A stretch of 64,000 nt of DNA from Diphasiastrum complanatum. Its lineage: Eukaryota; Streptophyta; Lycopodiopsida; Lycopodiales; Lycopodiaceae. Below the pieces are notes generated by a model. It was not told where the DNA came from, ran no database searches, and saw only the letters and a list, made by a program, of their open reading frames with translations. A program made the position numbers and the translations under genes. This document shows positions 33,833 to 45,777 of the stretch, one piece after another; positions within the stretch are counted from its first letter, which is position 1; each line of letters opens with the position of its first letter. Location: contig CM055096.1 in assembly GCA_029204225.1 (NCBI GenBank), forward strand, positions 44,749,967 through 44,813,966. Direction: 5' to 3'.

Positions 33833-35421
33833 TCAATTGCCTCTTTTGTACTTTTGTCAAAGAGTCATTCGGTTGTCCTAGCATCAGATACTCAACAATA
33901 TCCGTTGCCCACTCAAGTACTACTTCTACATAGAATAATGCAGCATCTGGTAATTCATCATCCACTTCAATATTAACTGGTGCGGATTCTATTCACGAAA
34001 CGTGGTTGGCTAGATAATGTTGCTTCCCCTTTCGAACCACAATTCGAAAGTCAAATTTAGTCAATAACAATAACCATCTTGCAATACGTCCAGTATTGCA
34101 CATCTTGTTTACCAAGTACAGTAACGGCTGGTGAATTGTATAAAATGCAAATTGCGTTTCCATGAGATAATGACAAAATTTTCGAACAAAAAAAATTATG
34201 GCTAACGCTTCACCTTCTGTTGTTGAATAGTTCCTCTCCGGATTTGTACGCTGTCTGCTTGCAAATCGTATTGGATAGTCCTTCTTATAATCACCTGATG
34301 CGTCAAAATTGATCCAATTGCATATTTTGAGGCATCAATGTGAACATAGAACTCAACCGTCCAATCTGGAGAACGCAGTATTGGTGTTGAAATTAATGCT
34401 TTTTTTTAATTTCTCAATGGCTTTTAACGCCTCTATTGTCCAAATAGAAACAATAGTCAGTTTGTATATAGGTCTTGCTAAATTCGCAAAGAAGATAACA
34501 GAAATTTAATAATAGTTTGCATGATTGTTTAGGATTAAGTTGTGATACAACTTGTACAATCTTTTTTTGTTCTCCTGGTCCAGCAAGATTCATAGCTTGT
34601 TTCCTAGTTGGGCCATCGTAAACATCTTTCGATTCTAGCACCTGTTCTTTGGGTTCACGATGTGCTTTGGGTAACATGATAACCACATTATCCAGTGTAT
34701 AACGTTTAAAATGTTCAGGCATATCATGTTGGGCTACATCTGCTTGTTCTTTATCAAAAGGACTTGTCTTGGATCTCCGCTTAGCCTTCTTAGTTGGAAT
34801 TGATCGTGGAGGTGATGACTTCTGAAAAGATAAATTCTTTTTCGAAGGTGAAGACTTCCTAGATGATGATGTCTTACTAGAACTCTGACTTGTAGAATCA
34901 TCCTTCACTTTTCCATTTCCTTTATCTGGTAAGGGTGGCACATTCTTTGAATCAATCTTTTGAGGAGGATTTTCCCATTTTAGGACCGTATTATAATGTT
35001 GTTTGACTTGTTTCTTTGTCATTGATCATGTGATCCTGTCTTCCTTCAATATAACTACATTTGGCAGTTTTATTGTTGGTTCATCAAGAATATTATGTAC
35101 TCCAAATGTGGTTGGATCCATATGATTTAGAATATGCTCATCACTAAGTTCTGCATTGTCATCATAAGTCAAGGCATGACTCACAGGAATGAGTTCATCT
35201 TCAATCATATCTGGGATAGGTTCCGTTGATATCCAAGCTACATTCAGCACATTCAGTGGAAAAGTGATCGGTGTATTCAAGTTTTGATCCAATAATAAAA
35301 TCTCGCTCAAATTTGACTGATTATCTTGTTGACACATATCCTGCTGTACAGTCAATCGTTGCAAGAGCTTCATTCCAGTGGACAGTATTGGTTTGAGAAT
35401 CGTAATGAACTCCCAAATTTT
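33833..35421 (-). mobile_element. pol of element B: linker, RT remnant, RNase H
   Basis: Minus strand from 35421 downward: DTPITFPLNVLNVAW-like linker (NTPITFPLNVLNVAW), ALTYDDNAELSDEH, a Ser/Lys-rich stretch near 34850, PEHFKRYTLDNVV and NLAGPGEQKKIVQV, the region just before RT. RT itself is almost wholly deleted: the sequence jumps near 34510 from the KQ-LLL block to the FANLARPIY block. RNase H follows (34400-34000), then MDDELPDAALFYVEV and DSLTKVQKRQL up to the solo LTR. All blocks align with element C at 45000-47290. Confidence 0.85.
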
Positions 35422-36253
35422 TGTGAAAAAAAGTACATAAAAGACCAAGAGTGGATCCTAATCTGATCCTCAAGAGGGATTGGTTGTCAGATTACTTGAT
35501 CTATCAATCTACTTTAGATTAAGATCAATCTAGATCAATTCTAGACACAAAATCCTAACAAGAACAATCATTAATTGAAGGTAAGTGTACTTTATGGTTT
35601 CACACGTGTGAAACAATGTCTGAGTACGGACTCCAACCTGAAAATTAAGTACACATTGATAGAACCTCAAAACAATCAAAACAAATGTAGACAAATGGAG
35701 AGAATCACTCAAAATTGCTTCCAAAACCAAGATTAGTGTCTCACATTGATTATGGCCAAATGTGGCTCTATATATACAATAAGTGGGAGCTCGTGGTATT
35801 GATCATCCCTATGATCCCACATGTGTGAAGGTGCTTTGTCATATGATGATTCATCATGCAAAATTGACACTTGGACAAAACCTTCTATTTTGGGCACTTT
35901 TGGTCCATTTTCCTTCTATATGGAGATCTACTTGGAAATCTTCTAGAAGTCAGAATTCGCCTACTTCAGCTTATTCCACACATGTTAGCTGTTTTCTACA
36001 CATGTGATATGACACCTAACCAAAGGATGTGGCTCATGCAATCAATAGATTGATGCCATGTGTCATATGTCTAGAAAACTAGTTTTTGGCCTTTTTAGCC
36101 ACTAGAACTTGAATTAAATCATATGTACAACCTATATGATTATGGTACATGACAAGTACATTATTTTCACACGTGGGAACAGGCTCCACACATGTGTAAT
36201 CATCACTATACAAGATTTTTGGCCTCTACCAAGCTTATTTTTGCTTTTTCACA
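35422..36253 (-). repeat. 3' LTR of element D
   Basis: Direct repeat of 39375-40197. It contains the palindrome GTTTCACACGTGTGAAAC at 35597-35614 and several CACATGTG words. Confidence 0.93.
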
Positions 36254-36262
36254 CTCCTCCTC
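36254..36262 (-). other. Polypurine tract of element D
   Basis: The minus strand reads GAGGAGGAG directly before the LTR start TGTGAAAAA. Confidence 0.65.
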
Positions 36263-36393
36263 AAAAATCTAGCTTGGTAAATCTAGCTTGATGGAAAACA
36301 TGATGATCTTGAACTTGACTCCATGGGCTGAATTGGTCTTTGCTGGTTTAAAATGTGTGAAGATCAGCCAATGAGCTTGATGTTGATCTGAAA

Positions 36394-37776
36394 TCACCAT
36401 ATCCATGATAGTGCTTCTTTGATGTTGACATCTTTGATGAGCTTGAGAGCTTTGCACCATCCTAGCACCTCCAAAATTGATTCCTTCCAATTTTCATGTA
36501 GATGCTTGACCTTGAGGCTTGCTCCTTCACATGAGATATGCTCCTCTTTCCCCTGAAATGTGAGCCACATGGGTTCAACCATGTTTCTTGAGTTTCTTTT
36601 TGGAATCACAACTTGAGAAGGTCTCTCCTCCTCAATCCTTGGCACACTTGAACCTTGAGATGACTCCATAAGATCCTCTTCATGATGCTCCTTCTTGATG
36701 GAAATCCGAGACCTCCATGTCTCATAATGATCACAACAAGTATGACCATTCAATATGCACTTCCTATGATTGTCAAGATTACTTATGCTAGAAACATAAG
36801 TCCAAAAATTACCACAACTTGGCATGATTTTTCCAATATTGAAATCAAAAGGTATCTCCATCTCAGTAAGGCTAACTACTTGCTTATGGATATAAGTGTC
36901 CACTTTGGATGCTTCACTTATTCTCATAAGAAGTTTACAACTTGCCTTTAGGATTGAAAACATACAATTTTCATCTTTATGAATGAACACATCATTCATG
37001 ATCTTATTGAAACCAAAAGATCCTACATTATGAAGATATTTCCATTTCCTTGTTTTCATAAGTAATGTAAGCTTACAAGGAAAACATGTTTTGCTATTCT
37101 TTAAGGCATCACACTCAACTAGTATTGCCTTAAGCCACCTTTGAGATACAAAAATCCCTTCAAAGCAAAATAGATCTTCATAAGTTGACATGAGAGCATA
37201 AATGAAACTATTTTCATTTTGTGATTGATGCTCCTTATTCTTGATTGATTTCTCTTGGACCATAACAATAAGTTTGAACTTATCTAAAGTTCCAAGCAAA
37301 ATACTTTCCAAGGACATAAAATAAATCCAAGTTACTTTCATGAAAGTGACATCTATCTTTGCATTTTGAACCAAACAATGCACTTCCAAATGAAAAATTT
37401 TAAAAGATTTGACATGTGTTGTGATGGACTCTTGAAGACAAATCTTGCAAGTCCTTGTGAGACTCCAAGCCTCATTCACCTTTCCGCAAAGGAATCACCT
37501 TTCCTTGGACTTGTCCTTCTTGTATTTGCATTTTGAACTTGAAGCTCCATCGTTCACCTCGGCCCCCTTGCTTTGGTTCTCCTTGGATGGACTGGTCTTC
37601 TTTTTGTAGCATCTTGAGAAAAAATATCCTCCCTTGCCACAAAGGTTGCACTCATGATCCTTTCTTTCCTTCAATAGGATGCCACCTATTGATGCCATGT
37701 GAGTAAAAACTTGTGATATGATTCTACAAATGTAATTTGTGACTTTCAAGAGACTAGATTTGAACATCTTCACCAA
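36394..37776 (-). pseudogene. Gag-like protein of element D with one internal TGA
   Basis: From the ATG at 37776 the frame runs 93 codons to a TGA at 37495-37497 and continues in the same frame for about 365 codons to 36394. The first part holds a variant zinc knuckle (CNLCGKGGYFFSRC, with Y in place of the usual His) followed by a Lys/Ser-rich stretch. The second part is Lys/Glu-rich with scattered Cys and has no motif I recognise. Apart from the single TGA, the frame is open over 460 codons, which suggests recent constraint. The TGA may be a simple mutation (for example from CGA) or read through. Confidence 0.6.
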
Positions 37777-39361
37777 TCTAGAAGGATCTACAAAAGATCT
37801 AGCTCACAAACCTAAGAATCAATCTTCACAGTAATGACTAGTCACTTGGAAACTTTGCTTTGATCACTAAGACAAAAGCACACAATCTTTGAATCAAATC
37901 ACTAAAAAAATCAGATCCAATCTCCTATTGGACTCATCAAATACCAATGACTCTTTCTTTTGAAAGTTTAAATGGATATAAAAAAGATTTGACACCTAGA
38001 TTTTCCTTTTCACTTGACTAGTTCTCTAAACGCTTGAGATTCTTGAACAAAAGATGGATTTTGTTTCAAAGACATGAAAATCAAACTTAATCACTTCTTT
38101 TGGACTCACTCTTGACCCAAATAATCTCACACTTGAGATTTAGAATGAATTTGATTTTATTTGACAACAAACTATACCACCAATTTTTCACAAAGCTTAA
38201 AAAATTAGACAACTAGAGATTCACAAAGATCTCAACCATGCATGAATACTCAAATATGGACTCCTCCTCATTCTAGACATCCAATGGGATCTCAAATTGA
38301 CCCTCACACTCTCACAAAGAAAGTTGAATAGAACGAATTTGAGTTTCATACATTCTATGTCAATTTTTGCTCAACAAATTGAATTCAATCACTCCTATTG
38401 GATTCCACCAATTACTCTACCTTTTGAGACTTGGAATGAAATTCAAAATCAAACGTTGTGATTTTTCTCACTAAGATATTGTGCTTCAAAGAGCTAATGC
38501 CACTTAGAAAGATTTGATCACCTAGGAGAATACAAATTCTCCACCAATAACAACACAAAATGAGCTTCTAGATCTTGCCTTCTACAAAGGAAGGAACTCT
38601 TAGAAAATTGGATCTCTCTCTACATATTTGCCATAGACACCTTAATGACTCTTTTCAAACCTCACAAACACTCAAACAAATTGAGTAGGATTGAATAATG
38701 TGACTTGGATCTCAATTTCTTCTCTAGAACTCTCAATTTAAGCCAATCTATGTCAAATTCTACAAAAGATTTGCATAGATGCTCTATATGCACTAGAAAC
38801 TCTCAAAGGTTTCACTTGGAGGACAGATCCAAGGATGTTTTCTTGCAAATTGATGCTTCTAAACTTGACCCTATCACTCTTGAACAAATCTAGAGTGATG
38901 GTACAATGGATTTCAGCCTCTCACCTTGCATATCACTCCTTAATCTATGATTTTTAGCAAAATCTCTCTCAACTTCAACATACACTCAAAAAATCAGAGA
39001 TGATCAATTAATGCACCTATTTCAAGCTTCAAATTTAATTTCTTGGCTGATCTAATCCAAGAACTAATCAAGGGATTAGGTTCCCTATAGAAAATGCTTG
39101 ATTTTGCACCAAAAATCACTCAAATTGAGTATGTGAGTCAAATTCTACAAATTTTTGAAATTTCTCAGTCAAAACCGGAGCTGTACGGCCTCACACGTGT
39201 GAAAGTGTTCTTACAGCCCACAACAAGATTTGGACCAAAAATTTTGAGGATAGCTATCAAATCCAACTCGCTACACAAAATTTGACTAGTTTCCAAAAAA
39301 CTGCTAATTTTGACTTTGATTTGGATTAACCCTATCAATTTCAACAAAAACTCTTGTACTT
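37777..39361. other. Long non-coding leader of element D
   Basis: About 1.6 kb between PBS and gag-like frame. AT-rich, with many CTCACA, ACTTGAG and GATTTGA words and no sustained frame. Such leaders usually hold the packaging signal. Confidence 0.5.
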
Positions 39362-39374
39362 GGCACTGATACCA
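39362..39374 (-). other. Primer-binding site of element D
   Basis: The minus strand reads TGGTATCAGTGCC, directly abutting the LTR end. This is the iMet-type PBS with one substitution (G to T). Confidence 0.8.
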
Positions 39375-40197
39375 TGTGAAAAAAAGTACATAAAGGACCA
39401 AGAGTGGATCCTAATCTAATCCTCAAGAGGGATTGGTTGTCAGATTACTTGTCTACTTTAGATTAAGATCAATCTAGATCAATTCTAGACACAAAATCCT
39501 AACAAGAACAATCATTAATTGAAGGTAAGTGTACTTTATGGTTTCACACGTGTGAAACAATGTCTGAGTACGGACTCCAACCTGAAAATCAAGTACACAT
39601 TGATAGAACCTCAAAACAATCAAAACAATTGTAGACAAATGGAGAGAATCACTCAAAATTGCTTCCAAAACCAAGATTGGCGTCTCACATTGATTATGAC
39701 CAAATGTGGCTCTATATATACAATAAGTGAGAACTCGTGGTACTGATCATCCCTATGATCCCACATGTGTGAAGGTGCTTTGTCATATGATGATTCATCA
39801 TGCAAAACTGACACTTGGACAAAACCTTCTATTTTGGGCACTTTTGGTCCATTTTCCTTCTATATGGAGATCTACTTGGAAATCTTATAGAAGTCAAAAT
39901 TTGCCTACTTTAGCTTATTCCACACATGTGAGCTGTCCTCTACACGTGTGATATGACACCTAACCAAAGGATGTGGCTCATGCAATCAATAGATTGATGC
40001 CATGTGTCATATGTCTAGAAAACTAGTTTTTGGCCTTTTTAGCCACTAGAACCTGAATTAAATCATATGTACAACCTATATGATTATGGTACATGACAAG
40101 TACATTATTTTCACATGTGGGAACAGGCTCCACACATGTGTAATCATCTATATACAAGATTTTTGGCCTCTACCAAGCATATTTTTGCTTTTTCACA
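39375..40197 (-). repeat. 5' LTR of element D
   Basis: Direct repeat of 35422-36253, lacking about 12 bp near 39450. It contains the palindrome at 39541-39558 and the probable promoter. Confidence 0.93.
39711..39722 (-). promoter_or_regulatory. Probable TATA box in the 5' LTR of element D
   Basis: The minus strand reads TTGTATATATAGAG. The same word is kept in the other two LTR copies (35770s and 33480s). Its position in the middle of the LTR, in the sense of the gag frame, fits the LTR promoter. Confidence 0.5.
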
Positions 40198-40815
40198 ATT
40201 TTTCTCTGGTCGGTCACAAGTATGATCCGTTGTTGATGAATCATCATTCTATTTTTGAACCACTGGTTTGATAGTCCAAGTTGCAGGATCAACCTTGACT
40301 GCACGTTCTCGATTTTTAAAAGTGATTTTCCCGGTACCCCAGTTATGAATTACTTGCGCAACTCGTAACCATGGGCGTCCCAATAGGACTCGGTAGAATT
40401 TGGTGCTTCTGGTAAGCCCATTACTACGAAAGTAATGACAAACTATACTCCGACAATTCTGACAAGTATATCTTCAACCATTCCTCACAGACGAACTGCT
40501 GTTTGATCAGCTAGCTTAATGGCAAAAGTCGCAGGTTTTATCTTTGTAAGGCCCCATTTTGCACATAGCTTTGTAGAAATTAGGTTAACTCCCGAACCGC
40601 CATCTATCACAGCTACTTCATTAGGAAACTGTCTATGCTGTATCGGTAGAGTGATATCCTTTTGTTCACTTTCCCAAGCTGCTCCGACATGGAGTACTTC
40701 ATTAGATTCTTCAAATCCAGCACAAAAAAGTGGCTTCAGATGGACTTCTAGTTCAACTTGAGTTAACTTTTGCGCTAATACTTCTTTTGCTTTTGGCACC
40801 AACTTCAGGAACTAT
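40198..40815 (-). mobile_element. Protease region of gypsy element B
   Basis: Minus strand: VPKAKEVLAQKL, FCAGFEESNEVLHVGAAWESEQ, then the retropepsin motif VIDGGSGVNLIST and LCAKWGL, then the LLGRPWL-type block near 40370. Continues across element D into 35421. Element B ends upstream at about 40815, where homology to element C stops and leader-like sequence in the opposite orientation begins. Confidence 0.85.
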
Positions 40816-41282
40816 CTTTACCCTTGCCAAACTATAGAAACTGTATTTTTGTGTGCCATAAACCTTCGTCAATTTTACCCTGGCTTTATCTGTGTCAGAT
40901 TCTGAGTTTGGGAGTTCGGCGAAGGTTATTTCTATAGAAATTGTCAAAAAAAACCTGATTAGAGAGTTTTTATCAAAAATAGCATAGTTGAATCTTCGTC
41001 GAGTGAATCTTCCCCTAGGGAACCTTCGCTAGTTTTATTTTTAGGTTCTGATTTTCCAGATCAAACCCTGTCAAATTTTGGGTCAAATCTGATACAGTCT
41101 GATTCTGATTTTGAAAATCTTTTATTTTTTAGAAGTATCGATTGGTTGAATTTCAAAATCTTTTTTTACGATATAGAAATTTGATTCTTTTCAAGTGGAA
41201 GAGATCTAGCATATCTGATCTGAGATAGTTTTGATTGAAAATCTAGATCCAATCTCATTATCTGCTTGATTTAATCTATAAA
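40816..41282 (+). other. Leader of element C
   Basis: Non-coding, AT-rich. It has GGCGAAGGTT at 40918 and complements or variants (AACCTTCGTC 40861, AATCTTCGTC 40991, AACCTTCGCT 41021), the same words found before ORF3 in element B. No PBS or LTR was found, so the true 5' end is lost or replaced at the junction with element B. Confidence 0.6.
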
Positions 41283-43098
41283 GATGGCTGTCCCTGGAGC
41301 TGCTCTTGGATGTGCTCCTCAGACAGTCAATCCAATTATTGTTAGAAGAGCACCCCGTTTGGATCCACCCAAATACAATGGATTAACATATCCAATGCAA
41401 TTTCTTTAGATCTATTTTGAAATTTGTGAAGTCTATGGCAAAATTTTTCTCCAAGATAAACTTAAGCTTTTTCCTATGGCCTTAACAGGCGCAACACAAG
41501 ATTGGTACTATAATCAAGATGAAACTGAGCGTACAAATTGGGAGACTGTTAAATGAGCTCTTATCACATGGTTCAAACCTCAAAAGTTAAGGAAGACCCT
41601 TTCCTACTTTTAAGTAAAATTAAAATGGGAAAGCGAGAAATGGTTCGAGATTATATTGAACGGGTAAAATGCCTCAGATCTGAGTGTGAACCTGAGCTAA
41701 TTAACGAAAATGCCATGATTATGTGGTTTTTGTCAAGTTTACCTAAAAGGATCAGACGTGAGCTGAAACAACATAATGAGTACGCACTTTTGCAAAATAT
41801 TATGGATGATGCGATTCGAGAGGAGGATGACGATTCAGACGATGAGCCGAATATCAGTATGTTGCCTTATACAGCAGGATAGACCACTACAACATCCACC
41901 ACTATTGCATCAACGAATGCCAATGCTACTGTAGAAATGATGCTCAATGAGTTCAAGAAACTCGGGAAGAACCAGCAGAAATAGATGGAAAAGTTGCAGT
42001 CACAATTTGATGAGAAGATCAAAGCATTGGAAGATTTCCATGGACAAGCGAACAAGGAATCTGAGAAGTTTGGAAAGACTTGTTCTACCTAGGAAAATGT
42101 CTGGTGTTCTATTTGTACAGAAAATCACATAATGAATGAGTGTCCTCACTTAAAAAAAATGAATGAAAATCAGTATATGCCATTTGTGTAATTCGCCTGA
42201 TCATGAGACTACTTTTTGCAAATTCAATCCTCAGATAATTCAGCAACGGTATGTCCAGATGGAATATCGAGAACCACATTATGGAGGAAATCTAGCAGGT
42301 AGACCTCAACAATATGCTCTTGGATACCCGGAATGGTTAGCCTTACCTGCCCCACCAAAGCACCCTGCTCCTCCTGCCAATTTGATGGAACCAGAACCTT
42401 ACAGAAGTCCCGAGCAATGGAACTATGGTAATGATCAAGAAGGTGGACCTTCAAAACAATATGCTATTTATGCTGCCATGCAACAACAGACATCTAGAAA
42501 CTGGACCAGAGCACCACTTGGATGTGTTGCATATGGAGAAAACCACAAAGTTGTAGAATGTCCAAATAAAAAAATATTTGTACCATTCTGTCGTGACTGT
42601 GGTTATGGGCATTGCTATAAGGAGTGTCCAGCAAAACCAAAGCCACCACTAGCTACAGCTCTTGTAAATTTGATAATAATCAAGCAAAGACCAGTAGCTC
42701 AAAATAAATCAAGTGTAACCTTGATGGTGGTCACCAGAGCACAGAAGCAGAAAGAACTGGTAGCAGATCCAGTACTTGCTGATTCTTTACCATTAACTGA
42801 TATACCAATAGCATCTAGAGTCTATCCAAATCTTCATGCAAAAAAAAAAAGATATCAAGATATGAGGCAGTGGATTAAACATCTGCAAGAAGAAGAGGAG
42901 CTTGAAGCTGCTACAGCAACACCCGAAGTTCATTCTTCACCATTGCAGTCACCGAAAAATTCACATACAAATATGAATGCTAAATTGCATCATCATGAAG
43001 AACCCTTTAAGACGATTGAACCAGACTCTGGCGAAGAATCAAGAGTAATACTGGTACTTTTGCAAAAAAAAAAAAGATTTTTTTTGGCAAAAATATGA
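41283..43098 (+). mobile_element. gag of gypsy element C, first copy
   Basis: Starts ATG at 41283 (MAVPGAALG, RRAPRLDPPKYNGL). The gag core (MALTGATQDWYYNQD, KMGKREMVRDYIERVKCL, 41480-41880) ends in an acidic stretch. A short coiled coil (41930-42060) precedes four zinc-knuckle-like motifs: CSICTENHIMNEC (about 42107), CHLCNSPDHETTFC (about 42175), a degenerate CVAYGENHKVVEC (about 42526) and CRDCGYGHCYKEC (about 42590). A Glu-rich tail ends near 43040. Stops near 41408, 41554 and 41880 and a frame change near 42170 inactivate it. Confidence 0.85.
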
Positions 43099-43610
43099 CA
43101 ATATGACAATTGATCCTCTGAAAACCCTTCTATTTCTGATATTATTCTTCGCCGACTTGGCAGTAGATAAATCTAAATCACACCTATGCACAGTGAATCG
43201 GACGAAGGTTCTTTTTCTATACTATTAGAATTTTGGTGATTTTTTAGTGATTTTTGATGGTTTTTCTGATGTTTATGAAAATCTGATGGGAAGGATTGTT
43301 CGCCCTTCAAACTGAAGGTTCTGTGATCAAAATTGAAGGTGTCTGCAACTCGACGAATATTTCCTAAAAGAGGACAGCAAGTTATCAGGCCTGATGACGA
43401 TTTTTGTCTCCTTTTGACCAAAATCTGGCATATTTGATTGATTTTTGTTGTTTTTTCTGATATCTTAAATCCAAATGGATCTTAAGATTGGTGATCCGAA
43501 TAGCTTTCCCTGTTCCACAATCAGATTAGATTTCAAACAAGCAAATCCACTCAAATCAAGCAAAATCACTCCCAAACTAACCCTGAATGCAAATTTAACA
43601 CTGTTCTGAG
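43099..43610. other. Spacer between two gag copies
   Basis: Non-coding. It again carries CTTCGCCGA (43147), GACGAAGGTT (43201) and TGAAGGTT (43313), like the leader at 40816-41282. It looks like leader sequence of a second element copy or a rearranged piece. Confidence 0.5.
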
Positions 43611-45777
43611 CAATGGAGCTATGGTAATGATCATGAAGGTGGATCTTCAGAATAGTATGCCATTTATGCTGCCGCTCAACAACAAGCCTCGAGAAATTGG
43701 GCCAGAGCACCACTTGGATGCTTTGCAAGTGGAGAAAATCACAGAGTTGCAAAATGCCCAAATAAAGGAAAATTTGTGCCATTCTGTCGTGACTATGGAT
43801 ATGGGCATTGCTATAAAGACTGTCCAGCAAGACCGAAGCCACCACTAGCTACAGCACCTGTAAATTTGATAACAATCAAGCAAGGATCGGTAGCTCATAA
43901 TAAACCAAGTGCACCCTTGATGGTGGTCACCAGAGCACAAAAGCAAAAAGAACCAGTAGTGGATTCAGTACCTGCTGATTCTATACCATTGAATGATACA
44001 CCAACAGCATCGGAAGTTTATCCAAATCTTAATGCAGAAAAACGAAGATATCAGGATATGAGACAATGGATTAAGCATCTGCAAAAAGAAGAGGAACTTG
44101 AAGCTACTAAAGTAACAGCTGAAGTTCGGTCTTCACCATTGCAGCCTTCAAGAAATTTACGTATGGATGTGAATGATCAATTACATCATCACGAAGAACT
44201 CTTCAAGATGACAGAACCGGAAGCACCGCATACAGAATTACTCATGAATATTTTGTCTAGTAAGATCAATATTTCATTGGGAGAGCTCCTAAAGTTGGTG
44301 CCAAAAGCAAAAGAAGTCTTAGTGCAAAAGTTAGCTCAAGAAGAATCAGAAGACCATCAGGAGCTGCTCTTTTGTGCTGGATTTGAAGAATCTAACGATG
44401 TACTACATGTTGGAGCAGCTTGGGAAAGTGAACAAAAGAATATCACTTTGCCAATACAACATAAACAATTTTCTAAAGAAGCAGCCGTGATAGACGACCG
44501 TTCAGGAGTTAACCTGATTTCTACAAAGCTATGTACAAAATGGGGGCCTTACAAAGATCAAGTCTACTACTTTTGCTATTAAGCTAGCTGATCAAGGAAT
44601 GGTGGAAGATATATCTGTCAGGATTGTAGGAGTACAGTTCATCATTACTTTCGTCGTGATGGACTTACCAGAAGCACCAAATGTCTACCGAGTTCTCTTA
44701 GGACGTCCATGGTTACAAGTTGCGCAAGTAGTTCATAACTGGGGTACCGGCAAAATCACTTTTGAAAATCATGAACGTGCAGTTAAAATTGATCCTACGA
44801 CTTGGACTATCAAGCCAGTGGTTCAAAAAGCGGATGACAATTCATCAACAACGGATCACACTTGTAATCGACCAGAGTAAAAATTGGGAGTTCCTTACGA
44901 TTCTCAAACGGATACTGTCAATTGGAACGAAGCTCTTGCAACAATTGATTGTACAGCAGGATATATGTGTCAACAAGATATTCAATCAGAGATGAACGAG
45001 ATTTCCTTGTTAGATCGAACTTTGGATACGCCAATCACGTTTCCACTAAAAGTGCTGAATGTAGCCTGGATATCAACGGAACTTATACCAGATCCAATTG
45101 AGGATGATCTCATACCAATGAGCCATGCCTTAACTTATGATGGCAATGCAGAACTTACGGATGAACAGATTCTACATCATATGGATCCGACCAGATTTGG
45201 AGTGCGTAATGTTCTTGATGAACCAACAATCAAATCGCCCAAAGCAGTTATATTGAAGGGAGACAGGATGACAGGTTCAATGACGAAGAAACAAGCAAAG
45301 CAAAATTATAATACGGTCCTGAAATGAGAAAATCCCCCTCAAAAGTTTGATTTAAAGGAAGTGCCACCTCTATTGGATAAAGACAAATGAAAAGTCAAGA
45401 ATGATTCTTCAAGTCAGATCTCCAGCAAGACATCATCGTCTAGGAAGTCTTCACCTGAGAAGAAAGATTTATCATCCCGGAAGTCATCACCTCCACGATC
45501 AATTCGTGCTAAGAAGACTAAACGAAGATCCAAGACAAGTCCTTTCGAAAAAGAACAAGCAAATGTAGTCCAACATGATATGCCAGAGCATTTTAAACGT
45601 TATACACTGGATGATGTGGTTATCATCTTACTTAAAGCACATCGTGAACCTGAAGAATACATGCCAAAATCTAAAGAGGTTTATGATGGCCCAGCTAGGA
45701 TGCAGCCAATGAATCTTGCAGAACCAGGAGAACCAGAAAAGATTGTACAAGTGGGATCACAACTCACTCCTAAATAG
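43611..45777 (+). mobile_element. Element C: second gag end, protease, linker
   Basis: 43611-44240 repeats 42411-43030 (third and fourth zinc knuckles and Glu-rich tail). The protease region follows: VPKAKEVLVQKL, FCAGFEESNDVL, then VIDDRSGVNLIST, where element B keeps VIDGGSG, so the DGG active-site neighbourhood is altered. LLGRPWL lies at about 44697-44715. Linker blocks DTPITFPLKVLNVAW and ALTYDGNAELTDEQ lead to a Ser/Lys-rich stretch (45400-45530) and PEHFKRYTLDDVVI. Frame breaks near 44580, 45327, 45390 and 45778. Confidence 0.85.

Larger units (their letters stand above)
35422..40197 (-). mobile_element. LTR element D, gag-only (non-autonomous), inserted in element B
   Basis: 4776 bp, starting TGTGAAAAA and ending TTTTTCACA, with perfect 5-bp target duplications ATTTT (35417-35421 and 40198-40202). 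LTRs of about 830 bp differ by roughly 3% by eye. PBS next to the right LTR and a purine tract next to the left LTR place it on the minus strand. The 3.1-kb interior carries a long non-coding leader and one gag-like frame, with no protease, RT, RNase H or integrase. It therefore depends on enzymes from another element. Confidence 0.93.
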
